Source: Forficula auricularia (Eukaryota; Arthropoda; Insecta; Dermaptera; Forficulidae). From it: 64,000 nt of DNA. Position 1 is the first letter of the stretch, and every line of letters starts with the position of its first letter. Positions 32,925 to 43,531 of this stretch are shown one piece after another. A model generated the notes under the pieces. The model saw only the letters and a list, made by a program, of their open reading frames with translations. It was not told the DNA's origin and searched no databases. The stretch covers positions 9,280,286 through 9,344,285 of the forward strand of contig JALMQS010000061.1 of the NCBI GenBank assembly GCA_024734495.1, given 5' to 3'. Made by a program: the position numbers and the translations under genes.

Positions 32925-34291
32925 TAAACTGCAACGGATCGTTGCTAAATTTTATCCAAATTCACTTGAAATATTAATATGTTTATTCCTTTATTATTAA
33001 TCAGATATCACTTGCAATTTGCAGTTCATGTTGACTTTAAGTCAAAAATAATGATCGATTCTCATCTAATACTTGAGGAATAACAATTCTACATTAGATT
33101 TTTGACGCTTCGATTATTATTGGTAACCATTGCTGAAGACATGGAGAAATCAACTTTAAAATCAAAAATATCGAAAGATTCTTATCTAATACTAGCGGAA
33201 CAACCCTATTGCAGTCCATTTTTGATGTTTTGACTATTTATGGAAACCTCTACTGATCCACTTAAAATCAAAAAGACTAAATTCTTTTATGGCAAACAAT
33301 TCAAGCATTGATTTGTTTACCAAAAAGAATTTAGTCTTTTTGATTTTAGTCGATTCTTCCACGTTATCAGTAGAGGTTGCCATTAATAGTCAAAACATCA
33401 AAAATGGAATGCAATAAGGTTATTCCGCTAGTATTAGATAAGAATCGATCGTTATTTTTGATTTTAAAGCCGATTCCTCCATGTCTCAGCAATCGTTACC
33501 AATAATAATCGAAAAGTCAAAAACCTAATGTAGAATATTTATTCCTCAAGTATTAGATGAGAATCGATCACTATATTTGATTTTAACTCGATTCCTCCAT
33601 GTCTTCAGCAATGGTTACCAATAAAAACCGAAACGTCAAAAATCCAATTTAGAATGGTTATTTTGCAGGAAATAGATGAGAATCAATCACAATTTTTGAT
33701 TTTAAGTCGATTTCTCTGTCTTCAGCATTGGTTACCAATAAAAACCGAAACGTCAAAAATTCAATATAGAATGGTTATTCCTCAAGTAATAGATGAGAAT
33801 CAATCACTATTTTTGATTTTAAGTCGATTCGTCTATGTCTTCAGCAAAGGTAACGGATAAAAAAAATAACGCAGTTGCTATGGTTACTTATAAAATTTCC
33901 TCACAAATTTTTATCATTTCACAGCGAAAAACTTAGCCATTCTTACTTAATCAAGGTTAAATGCTCTATATTTAACCGATCAAATGAATAAATTTTAAAG
34001 AATTTTTGGTAAAATAAGGAATTTAAAAAAATCGTGGACGAAAAAAACGATAACATCCATCCATCCATCCGCACGCACTTCCAAAAAAATGGCACTTTTT
34101 GGCCTCTCGACGAGACCCCAGGTAATTTTTGGCAAAATCGTCACGTGATAAAATTCAATCTAATTGAATACTACAATTTGTGACCTTAATTGAGTCTATG
34201 GGTTCCGTAGTCTTTACCTGAGGTACCCTTTGAAATCCCTTGGCGCGAGACCGATTACAATACTTTACCCATGCTTCGCATTGGATAAAGT
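32925..34291 (-). mobile_element. Helentron-like element, copy 2
   Basis: Same ends as copy 1: GCAACG-GAT-CGTTGC hairpin and AAATTTTATCC at the left, GGATAAAGT at the right. It interrupts the left TIR of the surrounding transposon; the unbroken right TIR gives the empty-site sequence. Contains a palindrome centred near 33300 and ~117-119-bp tandem units. Confidence 0.75.
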
Positions 34292-34598
34292 AAAAATAAA
34301 TAAATCAATTTGATTTCTAAAAAAATCTTAATAATTATTTTTAACAATTATTCAACTTAATTATCAAATAATAATGATTAAATAATTAATTATTAAACAA
34401 ATAATTATTAAATTGAAAAGTCACAACAATGAAAATAAGGATTTATAATGATATTAAAACTTCGTTATACTCAGACTTGAGAGATTATTTTCTACTTAAT
34501 AGAACTACTTAAAATTCTTCAGTTTAAAAAAGTTTATTTCTCCTGTCAATCCAGTAGATAGTTATATTGTATTACTATAATAAATATGGAGTATTTTT

Positions 34599-34816
34599 GT
34601 TGAAGACAGAATTGAAATGGTCTTAATTTATGCGGTGAGAGTGGAAGAAGTGTTATGGGGCTGCCATTGAAATGTATGTCGAGCGTTTTCCTAATAGGAA
34701 TAGGTACACCCTCAAAAGCTTCATTTTATCGTGTTGTAAATCTGTTAAAAAATAACGAAATTGGAACTGGAATTCATCCAGAAGACAGATACAGTCTGGA
34801 ATGTCTCAGAACATAG
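34599..34816 (+). pseudogene. DUF4817-type HTH (transposase N-terminus) remnant
   Basis: Across shifted frames the sequence reads VEDRIEMVLIY, then GAAIEMYVERFPNRNR, then TPSKASFYRVVNLLKNN and a stop at 34814. ERFPNR with a following basic helix resembles the DUF4817 helix-turn-helix domain linked to insect mariner-like transposases. The catalytic domain is absent. Recognition is from memory of the family pattern. Confidence 0.5.
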
Positions 34817-35184
34817 TGGGAAAATTATTAAATCATTAATTATTATTAAATTATTTATTTAATAATTAAATATTTTATCATTATTATTTGATAATTAAGT
34901 AGAATAATTGTTAAGAATAATTATTATTTGGATTTTTTGAAAGATATAATTGATTTAATATTTTGTTTATTTGGTGTCGAATAAAAAAAACAGTTTATAC
35001 GAAAGTTGTTCAGTTTTTTTTGTAAATTTAGGAAATGTAAAGAAAAATATAGGTATCTACTTCAATAAACAATAGCGTAGTTTAGTTTCCCCCTCGATAT
35101 AAATAAACTTTTATTTGAAACTTTTTTCATATAATGCATTGTTTTTTAGTTATAAGACTGTCTCAAGATAAAAAACCTACCCGG

Positions 35185-35409
35185 TATATTAAATGGAAAA
35201 GTATGTATATATGTTTGTTTCCAAACGATCTGATTGGTCAGTGCCAATGACAAAGCCTTAAATTATTAGAACGATTCTGATTGATAGCCATCGTTCTTAG
35301 CTAATGCGTTAAATAAATATTAAATAAAATCTTTTGACCGTCTCGAGATGCTGCCCGCAACTCGCCCGGAGGACCTAGGTGCAGAAGGCACGCCTGGAGC
35401 AGCTAGTAA
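35185..35409 (+). other. Fragment with Helitron-like 3' end
   Basis: Ends AGGTGCAGAAGGCACGCCT (bulged hairpin) and CAGCTAG before T at 35409; related to 6913-6960. No 5' terminus identified. Confidence 0.3.
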
Positions 35410-36410
35410 AATATATTATTAGAATAAATTAAAATTTCTTGAAAAGTAAATCTTTATTTTCTTAAAAAATTCCGAGACTGGGTGTTCAGGAGAGACACTG
35501 TATCACTTCAGGATTTTTGGAGTGGTTCATTAAATTAATTTTTCCGAAAGATATAAAAATAAATATCATATTCGAACTCTCTTTTTAAAATATATAATTA
35601 TAATAAATTAAAATTTCTTGAAAAGTAACACTTTATTTTCTTAAAAAAAATCCAAGAATGAGTGTTCAGGGGAGACTCTTTGTATCCATTCAGCATTTTT
35701 GAAGTGGTTCATAAAATTAATTTTTAGGAGAGTATAAAAATAAATATTATATTCGAGCTCTGTGATTTAATATACTATTAGAATAAATCAAAATTTCTTG
35801 AAAAGTAACACTTTATTTTCATAAAAAAATCTGAGAATGACTACTAGTTAAGGTACTAGTAAGGGGGGACCCTTTGTATCACTTCGGAATTTTGGAGTGG
35901 TTCATAAAATTAATTTTAGGAGAGATATAAAAATAAATATTATATTTGAGCTCTCTATAAAATATATTAATAGAATAAATTAAAATTTCTTGAAAAGTAA
36001 CACTTTATTTTCTTTAAAAAATCCGAGAATTAGTGGTTAGAGGTGACCCTTTGTATTCATTCAGGATTTTTGGAATGGATCTCATAAAATTAATTTTTAT
36101 GGGAGATATAAAAATAAATATTATATTCGAGCTCTTTATTTAATATACTATTAGAATAAATGAGAATTTCTTGACAAGTAAAACTTTATTTTCTTAAAAA
36201 AATCGGAAAATGTGAGGTAAGGGGGGACCCTTTGTTTCACTTCGCCAATTTTGGAAGAGTTCATAATTTAATTTTAGTAGATATATAAAAAATTCATTCG
36301 AATTGAGAACTTCTCATCCCTTTTAGAAATCGGGTTAGAAATAAATTATCTTTCTTCTCAGAGCTCTTTATAAAATGTACTATTAGAGATAAAATTAAAA
36401 TTTCACCGAT
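35405..36410. repeat. ~180-bp satellite, about 5 units
   Basis: AATTTCTT in each unit falls at 35433, 35612, 35792, 35984 and 36165, then a diverged unit near 36405. Units contain AAAGTAACACTTTATTTTC, GGGGGACCCTTTGTA-type and GAGCTCT blocks. A 12-bp insertion with ACTAGTAAGG lengthens the third unit. Confidence 0.9.
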
Positions 36411-36829
36411 TTTGATTCCTAAATAAAAATTTGAGCCAATTTCTTTATGCAAATATTATTTTTCATTCAGTCAGTAATCGCGTGAATGTTGAAAATATGT
36501 TTTTTCTTGCAGATAACCCAGTTTAACATTAAACAATTTTTCGGGACACGTTCTTTTTGAGTCCGATCGTTTGGAAATTTTTTTTTATTTTTATAATGAT
36601 AAAAGAATTCTAAGTAGATGCAGAGAAATAGAAAATCATTGGGTTTTTGTTCCTAGAATTCATAGGTCAATCCGTATATTTCTAAAACACTTTTGGAACT
36701 TCTTTTCTGCCTCCCTTTTGCTCCCATCCTACAGCCTATAATCTTTCAGGACCTGTATACACAAATATCTTGGCCTTCAGTCATTGATTGGGCTTTTCTT
36801 TTTCGAAATGCTAGGATTTACCATGGCTT
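36411..36829. other. Spacer, nothing certain
   Basis: TTTTTTCTTGCAG near 36500-36512 is a good acceptor followed by 15 open codons and TGA; too short to call an exon. Confidence 0.35.
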
Positions 36830-37049
36830 ATAATAGAGGGTCATGTTGTCTAAGGGCCGGTTGTATGTCGCAAAGTAAATGCTTTTTGAAAAGTTTTTGT
36901 TTTGCCGAGAGTAGCAGAGTTGTTGATTCACAAAGAGAAACAAAAGAGGTTGTCCTCTGCTTGATGCAAATAAACATACACACATATACTATATATCGAG
37001 ATGATATATCTGTATATATATTTTACTATGGGGAGGAACAAATAGACAA

Positions 37050-37921
37050 TTAGACACATTTATAGAATATATAAATAATCTTCATGAGAAAATTAAATTC
37101 GCAGTAGAGAAAGAAAAAGAGAAAATACTAAATTTTTTAGATTTAAAAATAAATATTTCCGGAAATAAGCACACCTTTGAAATTTATAGAAAACCCACAG
37201 CTACTGACATAGTAATACATAAAAATTCTTGTAGACCAATGTCACATAAACACGCAGCCTTCCATTCAATGATACATAGACTAATAAATATACCTCTATC
37301 AGAAAAAGCATACTCACAAGAATTAGAGACAATTAAAGAAATCACTTGATGAAACAATGGGTACAGAATTTTGACAAGCCTTATAGACCAAATGTTAAAT
37401 ATAAAAAGTTGAAGAATTAACCCTGGAATCCCATCATATTCACAAAAGGCTGAAAAAAGAAAATGCTAGGCAATAGTTCTCCCATAGTATGGACAAATTT
37501 CGGAAAAATTAAAACAAAAAATGAAAAAAATAGGGTTCAAAACAGTATTCAAAACTCAATTACTCTGAGAAAGAGTTTAGGTTCAAAATAAAAAAGACAA
37601 ATTGCAAATATAGAAAAAAGAAGAGGTCTACAGTTTGAAATGGCAATGCATTGCGAAGCATGTAGGAGGGAAGACCGAGAAGTCTGAAAATTCGATTAAA
37701 TGAACACATAAGAGATTTTGAAAATAAAAAGTCGAAAATTCTTGTACGGAACATTATTTAAATTCAAACAAGTCTGACTCCTGCCCAGAAGGTATTAGAT
37801 TAATAAAAAGGAGAAAAATAACCCAAAATTAATTAGCGCAATCGAATCTTTAGAAATTTTGAAATCATTCAATAGAAATTCAAAACTTTCGCTTGAACAA
37901 TCAAATAGATCTGTCAAATAG
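37050..37921 (+). pseudogene. Penelope-like polyprotein, RT thumb to C-terminus, broken
   Basis: PLEs encode a telomerase-related reverse transcriptase usually fused to a GIY-YIG endonuclease. From 37050 a frame of 99 codons reads LDTFIEYINNLHEKIKF, LNFLDLKINISG, IYRKPTATDIVIH and HRLINIPLSEKAYS, ending at TGA 37347. These are the blocks that follow the catalytic YVDD in PLE RTs. The YVDD itself is missing: the copy starts just after it. Further on, in other frames, LKIRLNEHIRDFENKK suggests the GIY-YIG domain, and the C-terminal KLISAIESLEIL...RSVK ends at TAG 37919. Frameshifts and stops make it non-coding today. Confidence 0.8.
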
Positions 37922-38145
37922 TAATCTGCTGAAGATGTTTGCTAACAAAAGATAAAAAGAAAAAAGAAAAACCCTTCTATTGTCAACTTTTCGGTTGGTA
38001 AAATAAGGAGAAAGGGAAATATATTTGAATGTGAAACGAAAAGAAAAATGTCTTTGTTAGTTCCGTGTCGACCACCAGTGATGAAAGAACAACGCATGTT
38101 TTCGATCATCCATATGATATTGAGTCCATGAAAAACATTTATAAT

Positions 38146-38196
38146 TGAAGAAAGACCGATGATGAAGACCAAGTCTTCGAAACTATAGTCTCGAAA
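38146..38196 (+). ncRNA. Hammerhead ribozyme motif in the PLE
   Basis: CCGATGA (38156-38162; canonical CUGAUGA with U4 changed to C), T, GAAGA/TCTTC stem II with CCAAG loop, GAAAC-TATA-GTC with the expected 2-bp stem III, and predicted cleavage after C at 38190. It lies 3' of the PLE ORF on the same strand, where hammerheads are known in PLE terminal repeats. The U4 change is expected to impair cleavage. Confidence 0.7.
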
Positions 38197-38929
38197 CAAA
38201 TAAATAATATATACAGATATATCATCTCGATATATATGATGTATGTTTATTTGCATCGAGCAGAGGACAACCTCTTTGTTTCTCTTTGAAATGCTTTTTA
38301 CCGCTAACAAACATTAGATGGTAAATGGGCTACATGGGATATTAATCAGATGACGAGGCACTTTCAGTCATCTGTCATCTGATTGGCATCATAGTGTGCC
38401 CATTTACCATCTACTGTTAGTTATGGTAAAAAGCATACTCTTGTGACATACAACCGGCCCTAAGAGGATAAAGTCTCTGTCTACTGAGCACGAGGTCTTG
38501 GTTCAAGTCTGGGCCACTACAAAAATATGTGAACTGCTATAATCTGACCTCTACACCATTTTGCACTCACTCACATAAATTCATTCATAAAATAATTCAA
38601 ATAGGATCTGACTATATAGAATTTGTTCCCGAAGGCAATTAAAAAATCTTATAGATGTTGCATTTCTGGATGTGCCTTCTCTTGCTTCCTTGGAATTAAA
38701 AAAAAAGTTTCAAAATACTGGCAAAATATGATATAAAAGCAATTTTTCTACAATTTTGTATAGTTGTATGACACCAAAATCCAACCAAACAGTCACTTAA
38801 GGCTCGAATTCATTATTACTCTCGAATTCTCTTTTGCTATCAGTAGACAATTTTAATTCTGAAAAAAGTTTAAATTGTTTTTGAGAAAAATTGTGAGACA
38901 TTTTACATGTATAGTTTCATGCAACTTAA

Positions 38930-39662
38930 GGTAGTTGTTCCGCCAAATGGATTTTCTTAGGATTTTTTTTTTAATTTAGACAGATTATTATTTAAATACT
39001 TCTGCATCTATTGGTGGAAAAACGAAATTTATGAACAATATAGTTCCGGAGATATTTAATTTCAAAAATAGAGTTTTTCAGACTCTTATACATTACACTA
39101 TACAGGATATCGGAATATTTACATACATATTTAATTATAATTAAGAAACCCTTACCATTTTTATAAAAAACTAAACCAACATTAAACAATAACCAATACA
39201 TATTTTAAGACAATTTTGATTCATAGTTACAACACAGTTTCTGAGATAATAATGAATAAATAATGAAAAATGTATAAAAAAAATTACACTAAAAACAATT
39301 TGGCAACAGCGCATTTATTTAACCAGCGAAAGATGTATAAAGCGCGCATGCGCTAGATTTTTTCAAAATTATAATTTTCATAAGGTGTAACGTAGGCGTT
39401 GATTACATTACATTTGTTAAAAAATAACAAAACGATTTTTATAGAAATAAATCGACCTTTAAAATGTATTTTATCTGTCATTTTAATATAAAAATATTCC
39501 AATCTCTTACAATGGTGTCAGATTTGTCAAACGAGCACGGGCTTGGCTAGAATCGGTACATAAGCAGCAAAAAGTTTTGGGCTTATGAATTATGAATACT
39601 TATTGTCTGTTCTATATACTCTAGCATTAATTTTTTACTAGTATTGTCGGGAAACAACTACC
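38930..39662. mobile_element. TTAA-flanked MITE, family B, copy 2
   Basis: TTAA at 38926-38929 and 39663-39666; termini GGTAGTTGTTCCGCC and complement of GGTAGTTGTTTCCCG. Nearly colinear with 17945-18667. Confidence 0.88.
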
Positions 39663-39666
39663 TTAA

Positions 39667-40639
39667 GGGACAGTTGCATATGAGTTGTATTTTGGTGGCA
39701 GGGTTGTACGGGATGTATACAACATACTCCCTCAAAATAATCAGAAAAAAACTTACAGACAGAAAACAACAAATTGCATTATATTTACATCCATAAAATA
39801 AAATCTTCTCATATTATAATATTTTAATTGTTAAAAGACTTTTCTCAGGAGTATTAATTTGGACTGAAAGCAGCAACATTTTTCGAAATTTTAAAAACTA
39901 TTAGAATTGGGTTGTTTGTTGATTTACTAACTCTACTAATGTTAGGAATTTATTTTGTTTGTTTTTCTGTTTATTTATCATATTTGTTTATCTATATTAA
40001 AGCAAGCTTTTTAATTTGCTTTTAATTTACCTTAGCACTTTATCGTGTTCATGCCTTTAAACTCGTTCCTTTATATATATTGAAATTCTCGCTTTGGTTA
40101 AATTGTATGAGTTTTAAGCTTATGGGGATTTATATTTTTGTTGATTTTAAGGCTTTTTTCTGCGATTTCATCAAAATTATAAACAAACTCTACGCACTAA
40201 AACGAATTTTGATTTGAAGTATAAATAACTAAATTAAAATAACTTTACTGATAACTTAATATTTGCAAACAGTTTACACCGTTTCGCATTCAAATATTCG
40301 TTTATCTTAAGATAAAATTATCAAAATAAACCATGTAATAAGAAATAATTTCAAAAAAAAAAAAATTGAAATAAAATGATTTACATATTTAATCTCTTTC
40401 ATTTTCAAGTTTCTAAATTCTCTTAATTCTATCTGAATCCCCATTGAATATAATTTATAGATAGAGTTATACGTATGAAAAAAACATGTTGCAGTCATGT
40501 AATTGTTTTCTGTTTTTTCTCTTTGGCTTTGATTTGTGTCTCTTTGATTGTGAATTTGATATTAATTTTAATTTTATTGTAAATTACATGAAATGGGAAT
40601 TTTGTGATTGGTGTAGAGAAGAGACTTTACTTTGTTTTA
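39667..40639. other. AT-rich spacer, nothing recognised
   Basis: No supported gene or repeat. Confidence 0.4.
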
Positions 40640-40680
40640 ATAACTGAAGATGGGTTCAACTAGACCCGAAACATGTCTAT
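40640..40680 (+). ncRNA. Hammerhead-like motif, dimer type
   Basis: CTGAAGA (40644-40650), T, GGGT/ACCC stem II, GAAA, then CATGTC. ACATGT is self-complementary, as in hammerheads that dimerise through stem III. The sequence is cut immediately 3' by a hAT terminus (40676), so stem I is lost. Confidence 0.5.
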
Positions 40681-40849
40681 GTTTCCCAAACTTTTTTGAC
40701 AGCGGCCCGGTACGAGGTTTTAAAATTTTTCGCGACCCACCTTATGAAAAAAAAAACAATACAAAACAAGTTTTTTTGTTTGTTTATTTCATACACAAAA
40801 ATTGCAAAAATAATTATATAAAATAAATATAAGTAATTAAAATATTAAC

Positions 40850-40985
40850 TTGAAGGAGACAATAAAAGAATGTGTCTTCTGCTGGAATTATAGATTTTAT
40901 TTATTTATAACGAGACTATAGTTTCGAGGGGTTTGTCCTCTTCATCAGTCTATTACAATGGATTCACAAAAATTAATTTATGAGA
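40850..40985 (-). mobile_element. PLE terminal fragment
   Basis: Contains GTGTCTTCTGCTGGAATTAT as at 43580 and 63750, and an intact-looking hammerhead motif. Joined directly to a jockey RT fragment at about 40985. Confidence 0.7.
40902..40960 (-). ncRNA. Hammerhead ribozyme, core complete
   Basis: Minus strand: CTGATGA (40948-40942), A, GAGG/CCTC stem II with 7-nt loop, GAAAC-TATA-GTC (40925-40914), then TC. Stem I forms from TTGTAA..GA upstream and TC..TTATAA downstream with a small internal loop. All invariant core bases are present. It is a type I hammerhead with very short stem III. Confidence 0.75.
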
Positions 40986-41572
40986 TTCATTCGAATGATA
41001 TGTTTGGGAGGTTTCTGACGACGCGCCTAGAAATAAGGCAACACTGAGTTTTCACTGCATTGAAGTTGTGGGACCCCCAGGTTTTAAGTTTGCATAAGTC
41101 TAAATTAATTGAGGAGGCAATGTCTGCACGGTTTTTATGCGATGCAGGGGCGTTATTTAGGGTGCTGTCATCTGCGTAACAATGTACCGGATTGGAGGGC
41201 AAGTTTAGAAGGTCGTTGATATAGATAAGAAAAAGCGTAGGGGAGATAACCGATCCCTGAGGAACTCCAGCGTTGGTGTGGAAGGGTGAAGATGATATTC
41301 CATCGATGACAACCTTAATACTACGGTCTGAAAGAAAACTTTCGAGCTACTTACAGAGTTTCGGTGCAAGGCCGACGGAGGTCAATTTGGCAAGAAGATT
41401 TTTGTGCCAGACCATATCGAAGGCTTTTGAAATGTCTAAAGCTACCGCGAGGGTCTCATTCCCGGCCTCCAGGGTTTTGTTCCAGATATGAGTTACATAA
41501 CCTAGGATGTCACTGGTCGACCGGGATTGCCTGAAGCCGTATTGCCTATCGTGAATAAATTTATTTGACTCT
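40986..41572 (-). pseudogene. jockey-type reverse transcriptase fragment
   Basis: Minus strand from 41572: NKFIHDRQYGFRQSRSTSD, L..ALDISKAFDMVWH, then (after one TAG) HTNAGVPQGSVISPTL, LIYINDL and CYADDSTL, which are RT motifs up to the catalytic YADD; then LKTWGSHNFNAVKTQCCL. Only one in-frame stop interrupts this stretch, but both ends are truncated. Same family as 46670-47275 and the 3' ends at 8349 and 50777. Confidence 0.85.
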
Positions 41573-42031
41573 TTCTGATCATAATGTTCCACTTTTGGAG
41601 TGGGTGGCAAACAGTCACGACTTGTCACCAATAGAAACTCTTTGGCACACAATGAAAAAGCTATTACGAATACATCCAGCTAGAAACGTTGTCGAATTAA
41701 AACACAAACTTCAAAATATTTGGGATACTTTCACTCAAGATGAGTGTCAAAACTTAATAAGTACGTTGCCCAAAAGAATTCAAGCCGTAATTAAAAATAA
41801 AGGCGACGTCACACAGTGGTAAAGGTTTTGGATTTTCTATGTTTTCCTTGTTTTTAACAATTAAAAAATAATTTTAAGTTAAATGGAACAATAAAATGTT
41901 TTAAATTGTTTAAAATTTTGTTCCAAATGATAATAAACATAAATATTTAAATTAATTTTACCGTGAATTAGCATAATTTTATTTAAAAAGAAAAAATATT
42001 GGTGGGCCAATTAAAATGGGACGGGGCTCGT
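41562..42031 (+). pseudogene. Tc1 transposase 3' end with right terminal repeat
   Basis: Frame 41565-41822 reads LSDHNVPLLEWVANSHDLSP through to GDVTQW, the C-terminal part containing the catalytic Glu (SPIE). The terminal repeat ends GGACGGGGCTCG at 42031, before TA. Closely similar to 5332-6910 with scattered substitutions. Confidence 0.85.
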
Positions 42032-42479
42032 ATATATACATGATGGGAGTTAATTATTCGCAAAGATATTTGAAACACCTTTGTCTCAGAAATACTGCGC
42101 ATTGAGATTTAAAATTTATGCTAAGTATTAATTAAAAAGACTAGGTACAGTAAGATTTTGTTTGGAATCCGACAAATGGAAGTACTCTTTTACTCTAGGT
42201 GTTTTTTTTAAGCGTTGTAAATTTAAGATATATAATGTCATTGAATCAATTTTGGCTTGGGATTAAGGCAGAATTTTCAACATTTTTTGAAATGCCCCTA
42301 AATATACATACGTTTGCCAATAAGTATTTTTAGGAAAATTTACTATAAAATTAATTTATTTTTTTATGATTTATAAGTAAAAATGTTTGTTTAATCCGTA
42401 TGATCTTTTTAATATATCTGGAGTCGCCAAAAATTTCTCAGTCAAAAAGTTGAAAATCGCTCTTCTAGAATACTTATGA

Positions 42480-42860
42480 TAATTTATATTAAATTATCAA
42501 CTTCTTGTTCACTAAGATTAAACATTTCTTCCTTTTCAATTTCAACAGAAAAAGGATCTTTAATCTACATATGATTTGAAGGAAAGTACTCTTTAAAACT
42601 ATTTCTTAACTCCGAAAGATGTTCTTGAATTAAAACTGATAGTGTTTCTAGATATAAATATCCTTCATCATAGTTTCCATGGGTTTCAATAAATTTATGC
42701 AATGTTTCAAAAGATTTAAAATTTCCTTTTGAAAGTCGTTGTTTCCACAGTCATTTTTTTTAATTATTGCAGCGACTTTTTCCAGTACTTTGAAAATATT
42801 TAAACCAAAGCCCTGCAAATTTAAATTCAATTAATTGAATATAGGAGATATGTCGCACAA
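42480..42860 (-). pseudogene. hAT (ZBED5-like) transposase remnant
   Basis: Minus-strand frames give VAYLCDI, LNLNLQG..LNIFKVLEKV and DPFSVEIEKEE. The LNLQG and DPF blocks recall the C-terminal region of ZBED5-like hAT transposases (LN..LQG; W..NPF). Several stops. Assignment is from remembered family pattern. Confidence 0.45.
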
Positions 42861-42985
42861 ATAAGCTACTTTTATTAACCACTCTATTTTTTTTTTGTGT
42901 TTTACAATTTTTTTTTCGCGACCAGTCAAAATTTTTCTACGACCAGGTACCGGGTCGCGACCTATACTTTGGGAAACGCTAGTAT

Positions 42986-43531
42986 AGTTGATTTAATTTA
43001 CTCTGTTATATATGGAATAAAATAATTTCTAAAAAAAAAAATATTATAACGAAGAGTTTGATAAAAAAATGTGATTTAAAATGATTTACATACAAGATAA
43101 TGACCGGATTAATGAATGAAAGATTAAAAATTAAAACTATAAATAAGAAGAAAATCAAGAATGTTGTAGGTTCTTGGTGGAACATTTAAATATTCTTTAC
43201 TTTATATATATTTTTACATGTTCTATTTTTTAGTTGCCGACGTAATAGACTTTATTTCCTCTTCTAGGGGGGGGAGGGGGCACGCCCATGTGTAGGAGGA
43301 ATCAGCCAGAAATGCTAAGTTTTTTTTAACCATTAAGTTCATTCGCGTTAATTTTTTTCATTGATAGAATGTAAGCTTTGAAAATGGTAACTTTTAGTTA
43401 TTTAGGTCTATTCTATAAATTTATTACCATCTAGTTTAACGAATCCAATTTTAAGCCATGTATAGTATATGTTAATTTCACTTTTGTTATTAATTCGTTT
43501 ATTTAATTAAAGATACATCAAATTGAAAGTT
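42986..43531. other. Spacer, nothing recognised
   Basis: Short G-run at 43266-43280 resembling a hAT MITE interior; no limits found. Confidence 0.35.

Larger units (their letters stand above)
32657..35184. mobile_element. Long-TIR DNA transposon relic, TA flanks
   Basis: The left repeat starts CCGGGTGAGTTTTTTATCTTG and the right end is the complement of CCGGGTAGGTTTTTTATCTTG; TA flanks both ends. The repeats match for about 370-400 bp once the Helentron-like insertion at 32925-34291 is removed from the left one. The unique middle (about 34421-34815) holds a transposase-like remnant. Confidence 0.75.
36888..38288 (+). mobile_element. Penelope-like element, 5'-truncated, with inverted terminal segments
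   Basis: The element is flanked by the 11-mer AAATGCTTTTT at 36877-36887 and 38289-38299. The start GAAAAGTTTTTGTTTTGCC resembles PLE-like pieces at 43532 and 63693. GTTGTCCTCTGCTTGATGC near the left (36949-36967) is repeated inverted near the right (about 38235-38262). It contains an RT/GIY-YIG relic and a hammerhead-like motif downstream. Confidence 0.8.
36854..38460. mobile_element. Harbinger-like element with TAA duplication, containing a PLE
   Basis: Termini GGGCCGGTTGTATGTC and the complement GACATACAACCGGCCC are flanked by TAA at 36851-36853 and 38461-38463. Right part (38300-38448) is itself a palindrome (AGATGGTAAATGGGC and complement). The PLE at 36888-38288 splits it. Confidence 0.8.
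36830..38709 (+). mobile_element. tRNA-derived SINE (family 2) split by a 1.6-kb insertion
   Basis: Joining 36830-36853 to 38464-38530 recreates a tRNA-like head: A-box region around TTGTCTAAGAGGATAAAG, then B box GGTTCAAGTCTGG (38501-38513). The body continues CTGCTATAATCTGACC, as in 26215-26450, and ends in an A-run at 38698-38707. The insertion lies within the A box and duplicates TAA. Confidence 0.65.
40676..42985 (-). mobile_element. hAT transposon relic holding several nested fragments
   Basis: Left end TATGTTTCCCAAAC...GCGGCCCGG is matched by the complement of TAGCGTTTCCCAAAG...GCGACCCGG at the right. Inner blocks GCGACCCACC/GCGACC also match. A transposase-like remnant is at 42480-42860. 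No clear 8-bp duplication. A PLE end, a jockey RT piece and a Tc1 3' end fill 40850-42034. Part of the same hAT sequence (42340-42480) recurs at 49600-49735. Confidence 0.6.

Noticed and set aside
37942..38310. 122-codon minus-strand frame
   Set aside because: Antisense to the PLE 3' region and its hammerhead; no motif.
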